From assembly GCA_047921175.1 (NCBI GenBank), contig JBLRWQ010000022.1, positions 1 through 40,849 on the forward strand: a stretch of 40,849 nucleotides of DNA, read 5' to 3'. Made by a program: the position numbers and the translations under genes. The notes under the pieces were generated by a model. It was not told the origin of the DNA. It made no database searches and was given only the letters and a program-made list of their open reading frames with translations. This document shows positions 6,672 through 14,015 of this stretch, piece after piece (position 1 is the first letter of the stretch; each line of letters opens with the position of its first letter). This stretch comes from T1Sed10-7 sp047921175. Lineage in GTDB: Bacteria > Actinomycetota > Nitriliruptoria > Nitriliruptorales > Nitriliruptoraceae.

Positions 6672-7829
6672 ATGGCCGCTGATCCGGCGGGTCGGGGCAC
6701 CGGAACCGGCCGGCCGCACCCGCTGCCCACGTCGGTCCGTGCGGTGCTGGTGGTAGCGCTGCTGTACCTGTTCCTGGTCGGCGTCGCCCTGCTCGAGGTC
6801 GGTATCGCCGGCCTCGGCGAGGGCTTCACCACCGGCCTCCTCGACCGCGTCGCCAACCCCGTCTCCGGCCTGTTCGCCGGCCTGCTGTTCACCGTCCTCG
6901 TCCAGTCCTCCTCCGTCTCCACCGCCACCATCGTCGGCCTCGTCGGTGCCGGCACCATCCCGCTCGACCTCGCCGTCCCCATGGTCATGGGCGCCAACAT
7001 CGGCACCACCGTCACCAACACCCTCGCCGCCCTCGGCAACATCCGCCGCCCCAACGAGTTCCGCCTCGGCTTCGCCGCGGCGACCATGCACGACCTGTTC
7101 AACCTCATCGCGGTCGCCGTCCTGCTCCCGCTCGAGCTCCTGACCGGCATCCTGACCCGGACCGCCGTCGCCCTCACCGAGCTGCTGCGGACCACGGAGG
7201 TCTCCGAGCTCGGCAAGAGCCCGATCCGCGCCGCGGTGAAGGCACCGGTGGACCTGATCGGTGGCGTGTTCGACGGCGACCCGATCGGCGGACCGCTGGC
7301 CGCCGTCCTGCTGTTGGCGCTCGGCCTGACCGCGATCTTCCTCGCGCTCGGCTTCATCACGCGCAACATGCGGCTGCTCGTCGCGGGCGGGATGGAGCGC
7401 GCCATGAACCGGGTCATCGGCGCCGGCGGGGGTGCCATCGGCATCCTGGTCGGCATCCTGGTCACCGTCGCGGTCCAGTCCTCCTCCATCACCACCTCGA
7501 TCCTGATCCCGATGGTGGCCGCCGGGGTGCTGACGCTGCCGAACGCCTTCCCCATCACCCTCGGCGCCAACGTCGGCACCACCATCACCGCCCTGCTCGC
7601 CTCCCTCGCCGTGCTCCGGCCCGAAGGCCTGACCATCGCGCTGGTCCACACGCTGTTCAACGTGGCGGCCATCGCGCTCGTCTACCCGGTCCGACGCGTG
7701 CGGGAACTCCCCGTCCATCTGGCGGTGAAGCTGTCCGCCGTCGCCACCGAGCACCGCTCCCTGGTGCTGGCCTACGTCGTGGGGCTGTTCATCGTCGTCC
7801 CGGTGATCGGGGTGTTCGCCCTCAGCTAG
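6672..7829 (+). CDS. Na+/phosphate cotransporter (NptA/PF02690 family)
   Basis: This 385-residue membrane protein contains the two inverted repeats of the family. Each has a QSSS element (near residues 78 and 269), as QSSSVSTATIVGLVG and QSSSITTSILIPMV, each followed by a glycine-rich GANIGTTVTN / GANVGTTITA motif. These line the substrate path for sodium-coupled inorganic phosphate uptake. The last 42 residues form a final helix duplicated in the miniprotein at 5806. It lacks the C-terminal PhoU domain found in some relatives, which is provided by the gene upstream. Its stop is 8 bp from the stop of the convergent anti-sigma gene. Phosphate as substrate is the usual family assignment and is supported by the PHO box. 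Confidence 0.9.
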   Translation: MAADPAGRGTGTGRPHPLPTSVRAVLVVALLYLFLVGVALLEVGIAGLGEGFTTGLLDRVANPVSGLFAGLLFTVLVQSSSVSTATIVGLVGAGTIPLDLAVPMVMGANIGTTVTNTLAALGNIRRPNEFRLGFAAATMHDLFNLIAVAVLLPLELLTGILTRTAVALTELLRTTEVSELGKSPIRAAVKAPVDLIGGVFDGDPIGGPLAAVLLLALGLTAIFLALGFITRNMRLLVAGGMERAMNRVIGAGGGAIGILVGILVTVAVQSSSITTSILIPMVAAGVLTLPNAFPITLGANVGTTITALLASLAVLRPEGLTIALVHTLFNVAAIALVYPVRRVRELPVHLAVKLSAVATEHRSLVLAYVVGLFIVVPVIGVFALS

Positions 7830-7837
7830 GCGGCGGT

Positions 7838-8557
7838 TCACCCGGCCCGATCGGCGACGAGGATGACGTCGAGCACCGCCGTGCCCTCCGGTGCGCGCTG
7901 GCTCGTCCCCACCTCACGGGTCACCCGGAGCTCGGTCGCGTCGCCCACCTCCAGGGAGACCGCGACGCTGCCGTCGGGCAGCTCACCCGGTCCGGCCAGC
8001 ACCCGAGGAGGCGTGCGGTCGGGGTCGGCACCGCCGCCGAACCAGGCGACCAGGCGCTCGTCCGCGGCGAGTGGCGCCAGACCGGCGAGCGTCAGCGTCA
8101 CCGTCGAGCCGTCGGTCACCACCTGACCCGACACGCCCGGTGCCAGGACCGGCTGCAGCGCCGCCCCGGATGCCAGCCGTTCCAGGGCGTCGCCCTGTGC
8201 CTCGGCCACGCCCCGGAGCGTCGTGGCGGTGGTCCGCAGGTGCAGGTTCCAGAAGGCCAGACCGACCGACAGCGCGAGGACGACCAGGACCGCAGCGGTG
8301 ACCTGGCGCACCCCGAGACGACCGGACGGGACCGGGCCCGCATCGGGGGGCTCCGTCGGGCGTGCGGCGACCCGCTCGCGCTCCTCCCGCTCGGCCGCGG
8401 CGAGCTCGTCGGCGATGCCGTGCAGTTCGGCCACCCGGGACCGGCAGCCCTCGCAGGTCTGCAGATGCCGTCGGAACTCGGCGGCCTGACCAGGACTCAG
8501 GCCGCCGAGCACGTGCCCGACGGCGAGCTCCTCGAACCGCGTGTGCGCCTCACCCAT
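7838..8557 (-). CDS. Zinc-finger anti-sigma factor (RskA-like)
   Basis: The 239-residue protein has an N-terminal anti-sigma domain with the ZAS signature HLQTCEGC (around residues 31-38). A proline-rich linker and one transmembrane helix (about residues 85-103, AAVLVVLALSVGLAFW) follow, then an extracytoplasmic domain like RskA. Such proteins bind an ECF sigma factor at the membrane and release it on proteolysis after an external signal. No sigma factor gene lies nearby, so its partner is encoded elsewhere. It follows the LytM peptidase gene in the same direction with a gap of about 70 bp. Confidence 0.82.
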   Translation of the reverse strand: MGEAHTRFEELAVGHVLGGLSPGQAAEFRRHLQTCEGCRSRVAELHGIADELAAAEREERERVAARPTEPPDAGPVPSGRLGVRQVTAAVLVVLALSVGLAFWNLHLRTTATTLRGVAEAQGDALERLASGAALQPVLAPGVSGQVVTDGSTVTLTLAGLAPLAADERLVAWFGGGADPDRTPPRVLAGPGELPDGSVAVSLEVGDATELRVTREVGTSQRAPEGTAVLDVILVADRAG

Positions 8558-8626
8558 CGCACGCAGCGTACGCAGCCGCAGCCCGGCCGGCCGGGCGCGC
8601 GCCCGAGCGCAGGACCCGACGGGTCA

Positions 8627-9886
8627 TCAGCAGGGCGACCCCGAGAGGTACTGGCGCGGGTTGACGGCCGAGCCCCCCACCCGCAGCTCGAGGTGCAGGT
8701 GCGGGCCGGTGGTGTTGCCCGTCATGCCGACGTACCCGATCACCTGGCCCTGCGCGACCCGGGCACCCTGCCCGACCGCGAAGCCGCTCTGGTGCGCGTA
8801 GGCGGACACCACGCCCCCGTGGTCGACCAGGGTCATGTTGCCGTAGCCGCCCTGCCACCCGGCGTACAGCACCGTGCCGGCCGCGACGGCGCGGATCGGG
8901 GTCCCGTTCGGTGCGCCGAGGTCGATCCCGCGGTGGAGGCTCCCCCAGCGCGGCCCGTACTCCGAGGTGACCCGGGCGCACATGGGCCAGGCGAACCCAC
9001 CGGAGGATGCCGCAGGCGCCGCGCTCGCGGCAGGCGCCGCGCTCGCCGCAGGAGGCGCGCTGGCCGCGGCACGGGCGGCACGGGCGGCACGGGCGGCACG
9101 GGCGGCTGCCTCGGCCTGTCGCTGCCGTTCGGCCTCCCGGCGTCGTTCCTCCTCGCGCTGCTGCTCGATCAGGGCGACGAGCGACTCCTCCTCGGCCTCG
9201 AGCTCCTCGTGCTCGGCACCGAGCTCCTGCGCACGCTGCCGGGCGGCGGCAGCAGCGAGTGCCCGGGAGGACCTGAGCTCCGCCGCCTCCGCCCGCAGCG
9301 CCTCCTGCTCGTCGAGCTGCGCCTCGAGGCGCGCCTGCTCGTCCCGCAGGAACGCGCGCCGGACGTCGACGTTGACCCGGTAGGCGTCGAGCAGCTCGAG
9401 GTCCACCTGGTCGGCCAGTACGACGCGCTCCAGCAGCTCCGTGCGGGCGATCGCCTCCTCGGCCCCCTCCGAGCTGAGGAACGTCTCGAAGGTCAGCTCG
9501 GGCCCCTGCTTGAACAGCCGCGCGATGCGATCGACGGCCTGCTCCTCGAGCGCCGCCAGGTCGGCCTGCGCCTGGACCAGGTCGGCCTCGGCGTCGCGCA
9601 CCAGGACCCGCTGGCGCTCGACGTGGAGCGCGACCTCGTTGACGACCGCTTCCAGACGCTCGAGCTGCGCCTCGGCCTCGGCGAGCCCGTCCTCCCTTGT
9701 GGTCACCTCCCGATCCGCCGCTGCCAGCTCCGCCTGCAGCTGCCGGAGCGCTGCCCGCGCCTCGGCGAGCTCACGCTCCGCGGCGGTCTGCGCGGCAGCG
9801 TGCGTGCGCTGCGGCCCGGCGTCGACGAGCAGCAGGGACGGCACCAGCACGAGTGCGGCGAGCGCCGCGACCAGGCGAACGGGCAC
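8627..9886 (-). CDS. Secreted coiled-coil LytM/M23 peptidase (EnvC/NlpD-like)
   Basis: The 419-residue product has a signal peptide (residues 1 to about 32, ending near THAAAQ) and long alpha-helical coiled coils (about 33-265) rich in Glu, Ala and Arg. An Ala/Pro/Ser linker follows, then a C-terminal M23 domain. The zinc ligands appear in HRGIDLG and HLHLELR. M23 enzymes cut peptidoglycan peptides; coiled-coil forms like EnvC may also activate amidases, and because the zinc ligands are intact this one is probably catalytic. GTG at 9886 is preferred because GAGG precedes it and it starts directly at the signal peptide. The linker is encoded by tandem DNA repeats. It is divergent from the VanW gene. 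Confidence 0.88.
   Translation of the reverse strand: MPVRLVAALAALVLVPSLLLVDAGPQRTHAAAQTAAERELAEARAALRQLQAELAAADREVTTREDGLAEAEAQLERLEAVVNEVALHVERQRVLVRDAEADLVQAQADLAALEEQAVDRIARLFKQGPELTFETFLSSEGAEEAIARTELLERVVLADQVDLELLDAYRVNVDVRRAFLRDEQARLEAQLDEQEALRAEAAELRSSRALAAAAARQRAQELGAEHEELEAEEESLVALIEQQREEERRREAERQRQAEAAARAARAARAARAAASAPPAASAAPAASAAPAASSGGFAWPMCARVTSEYGPRWGSLHRGIDLGAPNGTPIRAVAAGTVLYAGWQGGYGNMTLVDHGGVVSAYAHQSGFAVGQGARVAQGQVIGYVGMTGNTTGPHLHLELRVGGSAVNPRQYLSGSPC
9012..9047. repeat. Two 18-bp tandem repeats in the LytM linker
   Basis: Two adjacent 18-bp units starting GCAGGCGCCGCGCTCGC (9012-9029 and 9030-9047) differ only at the last base. They encode the repeated Ala/Pro/Ser linker of the LytM peptidase, so copy number could vary by slippage without breaking the frame. 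Confidence 0.85.
9071..9106. repeat. Four perfect 9-bp tandem repeats
   Basis: The unit ACGGGCGGC occurs four times in a row and encodes repeated Ala-Arg-Ala residues at the end of the coiled-coil region of the LytM peptidase. The unit length is a multiple of three, so changes keep the frame. Confidence 0.9.
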
Positions 9887-10062
9887 GGGGACCTCGTGGG
9901 GCGGCGGGATCGGGGGACAGGCAACGGGGGGCGCCACACCCGCGCGTCCGGGCGGACTCCCCCCTCACGGCCGGGGAGGATAGTCCGTCGGGATCGACCG
10001 CCGATACCCCGCCCTGCCCGAACGGCGGGCGGCCGGCTCGGCAGGCGGCACCCACCGGTTGG

Positions 10063-10068
10063 TACCTT
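10063..10068 (+). promoter_or_regulatory. Possible -10 element (TACCTT) for the VanW gene
   Basis: TACCTT fits TANNNT and lies 48 bp before the ATG at 10116, in the 229-bp gap between the divergent LytM and VanW genes. No clear -35 is visible. Confidence 0.3.
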
Positions 10069-10115
10069 CGCCAGCCGGTCACCACGTGGGGCCGCACCAC
10101 CCGGGGGTCCCCAGG

Positions 10116-12008
10116 ATGCCGCTGCCGGCCGCACTGACATCTCGTCCGCTACGCATCAGCGCCGTGGTCGTCGGCGCGCTCGTGCTCGTCGCCGCCCTGG
10201 CACTCGCCGCGGTCTGGCTGCTCCAGCGCGACCAGATCCTGCCCAACACCTGGATCGAGGCGACCGAGGTCTCCGGGATGACGGCCGAGGAGGCCGCCCA
10301 GGCCATCGCGCCCCTGGCCACAGCCCGGGAGGCCGACACGCTCGGGTTCCGGTTCCGGGGGACCGCGTACGAGGCGGCCCCGGGCGACATCGGCTTCGCG
10401 GTCGACGTCGACGCGACGGTCCGGACCGCGCTCGACCGGGGCCGTGCGGGCCTCCCCGGTGACGTGCTCACCCGACTGCGAGCCTTCCGCACCCCGGCCA
10501 CCGTCGAGCTCGTCGAGGTCGTCGACGAGGCAGCGGTGCTCGCCTGGGTCGACGAGCTCGGCGACGAGCTGGACCAGCCCGAGATCGCCGGGGGCGTCAC
10601 GATCGACCGACAGGACGCGACCGTCATCGCGGAGCGGTCCCAGGGCGAGATCACGGTCGACCGACCCACCGCGACCGAACTCGCACTGGACGCGATCCGG
10701 ACCCCCGGCTCGCAGACGCTCGACCTGCCGGTGAGGACCACCCCGCAGCGGCTCGACGATGCGGTCGTCGAGGAGGTGGGCGACCAGGCGGAGCAGGCGC
10801 TGGCCGAACCGCTGCTGCTGCGGGCCGGCGACGCCTCCCTGGAGCTCACCCCGCGCGATCTCGCCAGGCTGCTCGAGATCGAGGAGCGCGGCAGCACGCC
10901 CGGCGCGATCGACCTGGCGCTCGTGATCACGCCCGAGCGGCTGGAGGAGGAGCTCGGGGAGCTGGCCCGCGACCGCTTCGACGTGACGCCGACGCGCGCC
11001 TCCTACCGCACCAACCGGACCCCGCCGGTCACCTTCGACGCCCAGCTCGATGCGACCTTCCGGCCCGTGTCCAGCCCCGTCGAGGTGATCCCCGGCCGCC
11101 AGGGCTGGGCCTTCGATCCGGAGCTCGCCGCGCCCCAGCTGACCGAGGTCGTCCGTACGGCCACGCGGGAGGTCGAGATCCGCCGCGCCGAGGTGGACGG
11201 CGACTTCCCCACCGAGCGCGCCGAGGAGCTACGGCCCTCCCACCTGCTGGGCACGTTCACGACCTACTACCAGGCGGGGCTGGAGCGCAACCAGAACATC
11301 CAGCGACTGGCCGACGTGATCGACGGTGCCCTGGTGCTCCCCGGGGAGCAGTTCTCGATCGACGCCATCTCCGGGCCCCGCAGCTGCGAGCAGGGCTACG
11401 TCCCGGGCGGGACCATCGTGCGCGGCGAGCTGGTCGACACCTGTGGTGGCGGCATCTCGCAGTTCGGCACCACGATGCTCAACGCCGCCTTCTTCTCCGG
11501 CGTGCGGCTCGACCAGTGGAAGGCCCACTCGTGGTACATCAGCCGCTACCCGGTCGGCCGCGAAGCCACGCTCTTCTATCCGATCCTCGACGTGAAGTTC
11601 ACGAACAACACCCCGGGTGCCATCCTGGTCAAGACCGCCCACACCTCCACCTCGATCACGGTGTCGTTGTACGGCATCCCGCGGGCGACGGCGGTCAGCG
11701 CCCGTCACGGGCCGCGCACCCGACCACGCACCTTCGAGACCGAGATCCGCACCACCTCGGAGCTGCGTCGCGGCCAGGAGCGGGTGCTCCAGCCGGGGCA
11801 GGACGGGTTCACGATCACCGTGGAGCGCATCGTCGAGCTCGTCGGCGGCGGCACCGACAACCGCACCATCACCACGGTGTACACGCCGCAGACGCGCATC
11901 ATCGAGCGCGGGACCGCCGGCCCAGCACCGGCGCCGGAACCGGATGAGGACGAGCCGGACGACGCGGACGAGGAGCCGGACGACGACGCGGACGAGGACG
12001 ACAGCTGA
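10116..12008 (+). CDS. Membrane-anchored VanW family protein with peptidoglycan-binding-like repeats
   Basis: The 630-residue protein has a short cytoplasmic start, one transmembrane helix (about residues 12-35) and two repeated extracytoplasmic domains with the pattern TRLRAF / ITVDRPTATELALDAI and DVTPTRASYRT, like the putative peptidoglycan-binding domains of YoaR-type proteins. The VanW domain follows: TYYQAGLERNQNIQRLADVIDG, GEQFSID, and CGGGISQFGTTMLNAAF. It ends in a strongly acidic tail of Asp/Glu/Pro. VanW proteins are envelope proteins of unclear biochemical role, first named from vancomycin-resistance clusters, and are common in actinobacteria without resistance. ATG 10116 is chosen; a TTG at 10059 is in frame but lies on the possible promoter. 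Confidence 0.87.
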   Translation: MPLPAALTSRPLRISAVVVGALVLVAALALAAVWLLQRDQILPNTWIEATEVSGMTAEEAAQAIAPLATAREADTLGFRFRGTAYEAAPGDIGFAVDVDATVRTALDRGRAGLPGDVLTRLRAFRTPATVELVEVVDEAAVLAWVDELGDELDQPEIAGGVTIDRQDATVIAERSQGEITVDRPTATELALDAIRTPGSQTLDLPVRTTPQRLDDAVVEEVGDQAEQALAEPLLLRAGDASLELTPRDLARLLEIEERGSTPGAIDLALVITPERLEEELGELARDRFDVTPTRASYRTNRTPPVTFDAQLDATFRPVSSPVEVIPGRQGWAFDPELAAPQLTEVVRTATREVEIRRAEVDGDFPTERAEELRPSHLLGTFTTYYQAGLERNQNIQRLADVIDGALVLPGEQFSIDAISGPRSCEQGYVPGGTIVRGELVDTCGGGISQFGTTMLNAAFFSGVRLDQWKAHSWYISRYPVGREATLFYPILDVKFTNNTPGAILVKTAHTSTSITVSLYGIPRATAVSARHGPRTRPRTFETEIRTTSELRRGQERVLQPGQDGFTITVERIVELVGGGTDNRTITTVYTPQTRIIERGTAGPAPAPEPDEDEPDDADEEPDDDADEDDS

Positions 12009-12026
12009 CGCTGCCGGTGACCCGGC

Positions 12027-12479
12027 TCAGGGCGCCTGCGGGGGGATCCGACGGCGTCGCACCCCGGGCGGCCGCCCCCAGATCGCGGCCCGCACGGTGT
12101 CGGAGCCCGTGGTGGTCGTCCCGGACGTCGGGACCTCGAGGCGGACCAGCGGCCGCTCCCAGCGACCGTCCGGCTCCCCGATCCACCCGTCGAGCACGGC
12201 GGTGATCGGCGTCCCGTCGTCCAGCCGCGGTGCCAGGCCGGCGGCGACCGTCCGGTCGAGGTAGCCGAGCCGCCAGCGCCGGCCCTCGCCGTCCTCGCTC
12301 CACACCGCGATGGCGAGCGGATCCGCCGGGTTCGCCGGCTCCCGCAGCAGCTCCACCACACGCCCGACCGCCAGCGCCTCCTCCGGCGCCGGGCCGGCGA
12401 ACGCGTGCCCGCGCACCGGGGTACGGAAGCGGCGGGCGGCTCCGGTCCTGCGGTCCTCCGGGGGTCCAGCCGCAGCCAT
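12027..12479 (-). CDS. HIRAN domain protein
   Basis: This 150-residue protein has at about residues 20-105 a pattern typical of HIRAN: RTPVRGHAFAG, then VVELLREPANPADPLAIAVW and WRLGYLDRTVAAGLAPRLDDG. HIRAN domains bind DNA ends, as in HLTF/Rad5, or occur alone in bacterial proteins linked to nucleases and helicases. The rest is a short Arg/Pro-rich tail. Its ATG overlaps the stop of the nuclease-like gene (TGATG), so the two are translated together. No helicase lies nearby. The domain call rests on pattern recognition; the role is unknown. Confidence 0.65.
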   Translation of the reverse strand: MAAAGPPEDRRTGAARRFRTPVRGHAFAGPAPEEALAVGRVVELLREPANPADPLAIAVWSEDGEGRRWRLGYLDRTVAAGLAPRLDDGTPITAVLDGWIGEPDGRWERPLVRLEVPTSGTTTTGSDTVRAAIWGRPPGVRRRRIPPQAP

Positions 12480-13351
12480 CACCGTCTCCTGGCCCCGCGA
12501 TCGCCGCGCCCGCCGATCGGTGCGCCGTCGAGCACGGTACCGACCCGGGAGCCCGCCGTCGCCGCCGTGGCCAGCAGCAGGTCGGCGTCGAGGTCCTCCA
12601 CCTCGACCCGCCCATCGGTGACGTGGAGCACCCCCCACCGGAACGGCGGACGGCCCGCCGCCAGGGTCGCGACCAGCGCCGTGACGCGGGCCACCAGACG
12701 GTCCTCCTGGGGCCGTGGCATCCCGGTGCGGGCGACCAGGACGACGGCGCGCGCACGCTCGTCGCGCCGTCGGCTGTCGACGACCACCAGCGGCCGTGCC
12801 GTCAGGTCGACCCGTTGGCCGGGGATCGGGGCACGCAGCCGAGGCCGGACCGAGACCCGGACCTGGTCCGGGTCCAACGGGGGCCAGATCGCCCGGAGCT
12901 GCGCGGCGATGGCCTCCACCTCGGCGCGGATCGCCGCCCGCCCGCCCGGGGCCGCCGCGTTCCACCAGGCCGACGCCGACGCGGGGTCACCGGGACGCGC
13001 GGACGCGAGCTGTACCACGGCGCGGTCGAGCACCGTGGCGAGCTCCCCGCGATGCCCGCCGGCGAGGTCCTCGGCCACCACCTCGGTGAGCAGCAGCCCA
13101 CGCACCGTCCGGGCGTCGTGGCCCGACAGCGGTGCGGTCCCGGGGGGACGGGCCAGCATGACGGCGGACACGGCCCGCCGCGCGCTGGCGACGGGCGCGG
13201 AGCCCGAACATCCGGCCGCCACGGCGCCGGCCACCGCGTCGGCGAGCTCGCCCGCCAACCCCGCCGGGATCCGGGGACGGTCCCCGCCCCAGCCGAGCAC
13301 CTCGTCGCGCAGCCGTCGCTGCGCCGCGGTCAGCGGGCGTCCGACGGTCAC
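12479..13351 (-). CDS. PD-(D/E)XK nuclease-like protein with a degenerate active site
   Basis: The 290-residue protein has a C-terminal half resembling a RecB-like PD-(D/E)XK fold found in many uncharacterised actinobacterial proteins: QRVDLTARPLVVVDSRRRDE, then RPQEDRLVARVTALVATLAAG and PPFRWGVLHVTDGRVEVEDL. In active relatives the strand normally reads D-x-K; here it reads DSR, so the catalytic lysine appears to be arginine. A GTG start at 13351 overlaps the stop of the DsbA-like gene (GTGA), and its stop overlaps the HIRAN start. Pairing with HIRAN suggests a DNA-related job. Family placement is tentative, and it may be a non-catalytic DNA-binding relative. Confidence 0.5.
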   Translation of the reverse strand: MTVGRPLTAAQRRLRDEVLGWGGDRPRIPAGLAGELADAVAGAVAAGCSGSAPVASARRAVSAVMLARPPGTAPLSGHDARTVRGLLLTEVVAEDLAGGHRGELATVLDRAVVQLASARPGDPASASAWWNAAAPGGRAAIRAEVEAIAAQLRAIWPPLDPDQVRVSVRPRLRAPIPGQRVDLTARPLVVVDSRRRDERARAVVLVARTGMPRPQEDRLVARVTALVATLAAGRPPFRWGVLHVTDGRVEVEDLDADLLLATAATAGSRVGTVLDGAPIGGRGDRGARRR

Positions 13352-13935
13352 AGGCCGGCGAGGTGGCGCAGGTCCGCGTCGGAGACCTCCGCCGGCACGA
13401 AGGTGCCGTCGAGCTCGAGCACCGGCACCCCACCGATCCCGCGACGCCGCTGCAGCAGCAGGTGATCGCGCAGCCGCTGCAGCGCGAGCCGGTCGGTCAG
13501 CGCTCGGTCGACCTCACCAGCGGCCAGCCCCGCGTCGGCCGCGAGCGCGACCAGGGTGTCACGAGCTGCGAGGTCCCGGTCCTCGCTCCAGAAGGCCCGC
13601 AGGCAGCGCCAGCGCCAGGACGCACCGAGGCCGGCCGGCTCCGCGACCTCGGCACCGATCAGGTGGGCCCGCAGGGTCGGTGGTTGTCGGCTCGGCCGGT
13701 GCATGGCCAGGCCCAGCGCTGCGGCGCGGTCGCGGTGGACCTCGAGCTCGGCCAGCAGGGCGCGTGTCGCCGGGACGGAGATCTCCAGGCCGAGCGCATC
13801 GAAGGGGCTGAGCCGGATGCGCGCACCCTCGTCGAGCAGGCGCTGGACCCGCAGCAGCGCCACCGCAGCCGCGGGCGAGGTGAGGTCGTAGTGGAGGATC
13901 AGCACGCCGGCCACGCTACCGCCGTGGCCGCTCAT
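13348..13935 (-). CDS. DsbA/HCCA-isomerase-like thioredoxin-fold protein
   Basis: The 195-residue product begins VLILHYDLTSPAAAVALL, resembling the first strand and Ser-Pro motif of 2-hydroxychromene-2-carboxylate isomerase and kappa-class GST relatives rather than the CxxC of DsbA. Near the C-terminus GIGGVPVLELDGTFVPAEV carries the cis-proline loop of the thioredoxin fold, and the helical insert lies between. No signal peptide is seen, so it is cytoplasmic and probably acts on glutathione-like or mycothiol-linked substrates, or is a DsbA-fold isomerase; the substrate cannot be told. ATG 13935 was chosen, though GTG at MSGHGGS+7 is possible. It leads the three-gene coupled set and is divergent from PEP carboxylase. 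Confidence 0.7.
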   Translation of the reverse strand: MSGHGGSVAGVLILHYDLTSPAAAVALLRVQRLLDEGARIRLSPFDALGLEISVPATRALLAELEVHRDRAAALGLAMHRPSRQPPTLRAHLIGAEVAEPAGLGASWRWRCLRAFWSEDRDLAARDTLVALAADAGLAAGEVDRALTDRLALQRLRDHLLLQRRRGIGGVPVLELDGTFVPAEVSDADLRHLAGL

Positions 13936-13973
13936 GATGCGGCGTGCCGGACGCCGACCGCAGGCGCGGCCCG

Positions 13974-13979
13974 TAGGCT
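13974..13979 (+). promoter_or_regulatory. Possible -10 element (TAGGCT) for ppc
   Basis: TAGGCT lies 36 bp before the ppc start in the 80-bp gap after the divergent DsbA-like gene. The same hexamer occurs before other genes in this window. No clear -35 is seen. Confidence 0.4.
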
Positions 13980-14015
13980 CCACGCTCCCGACCCGTCGAC
14001 CATCCGGAGCGAGCC

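Noticed and set aside
9012..9106. Tandem repeats as a possible CRISPR or mobile element
   Set aside because: Units are short, contiguous, in frame and without spacers. They encode a protein linker.
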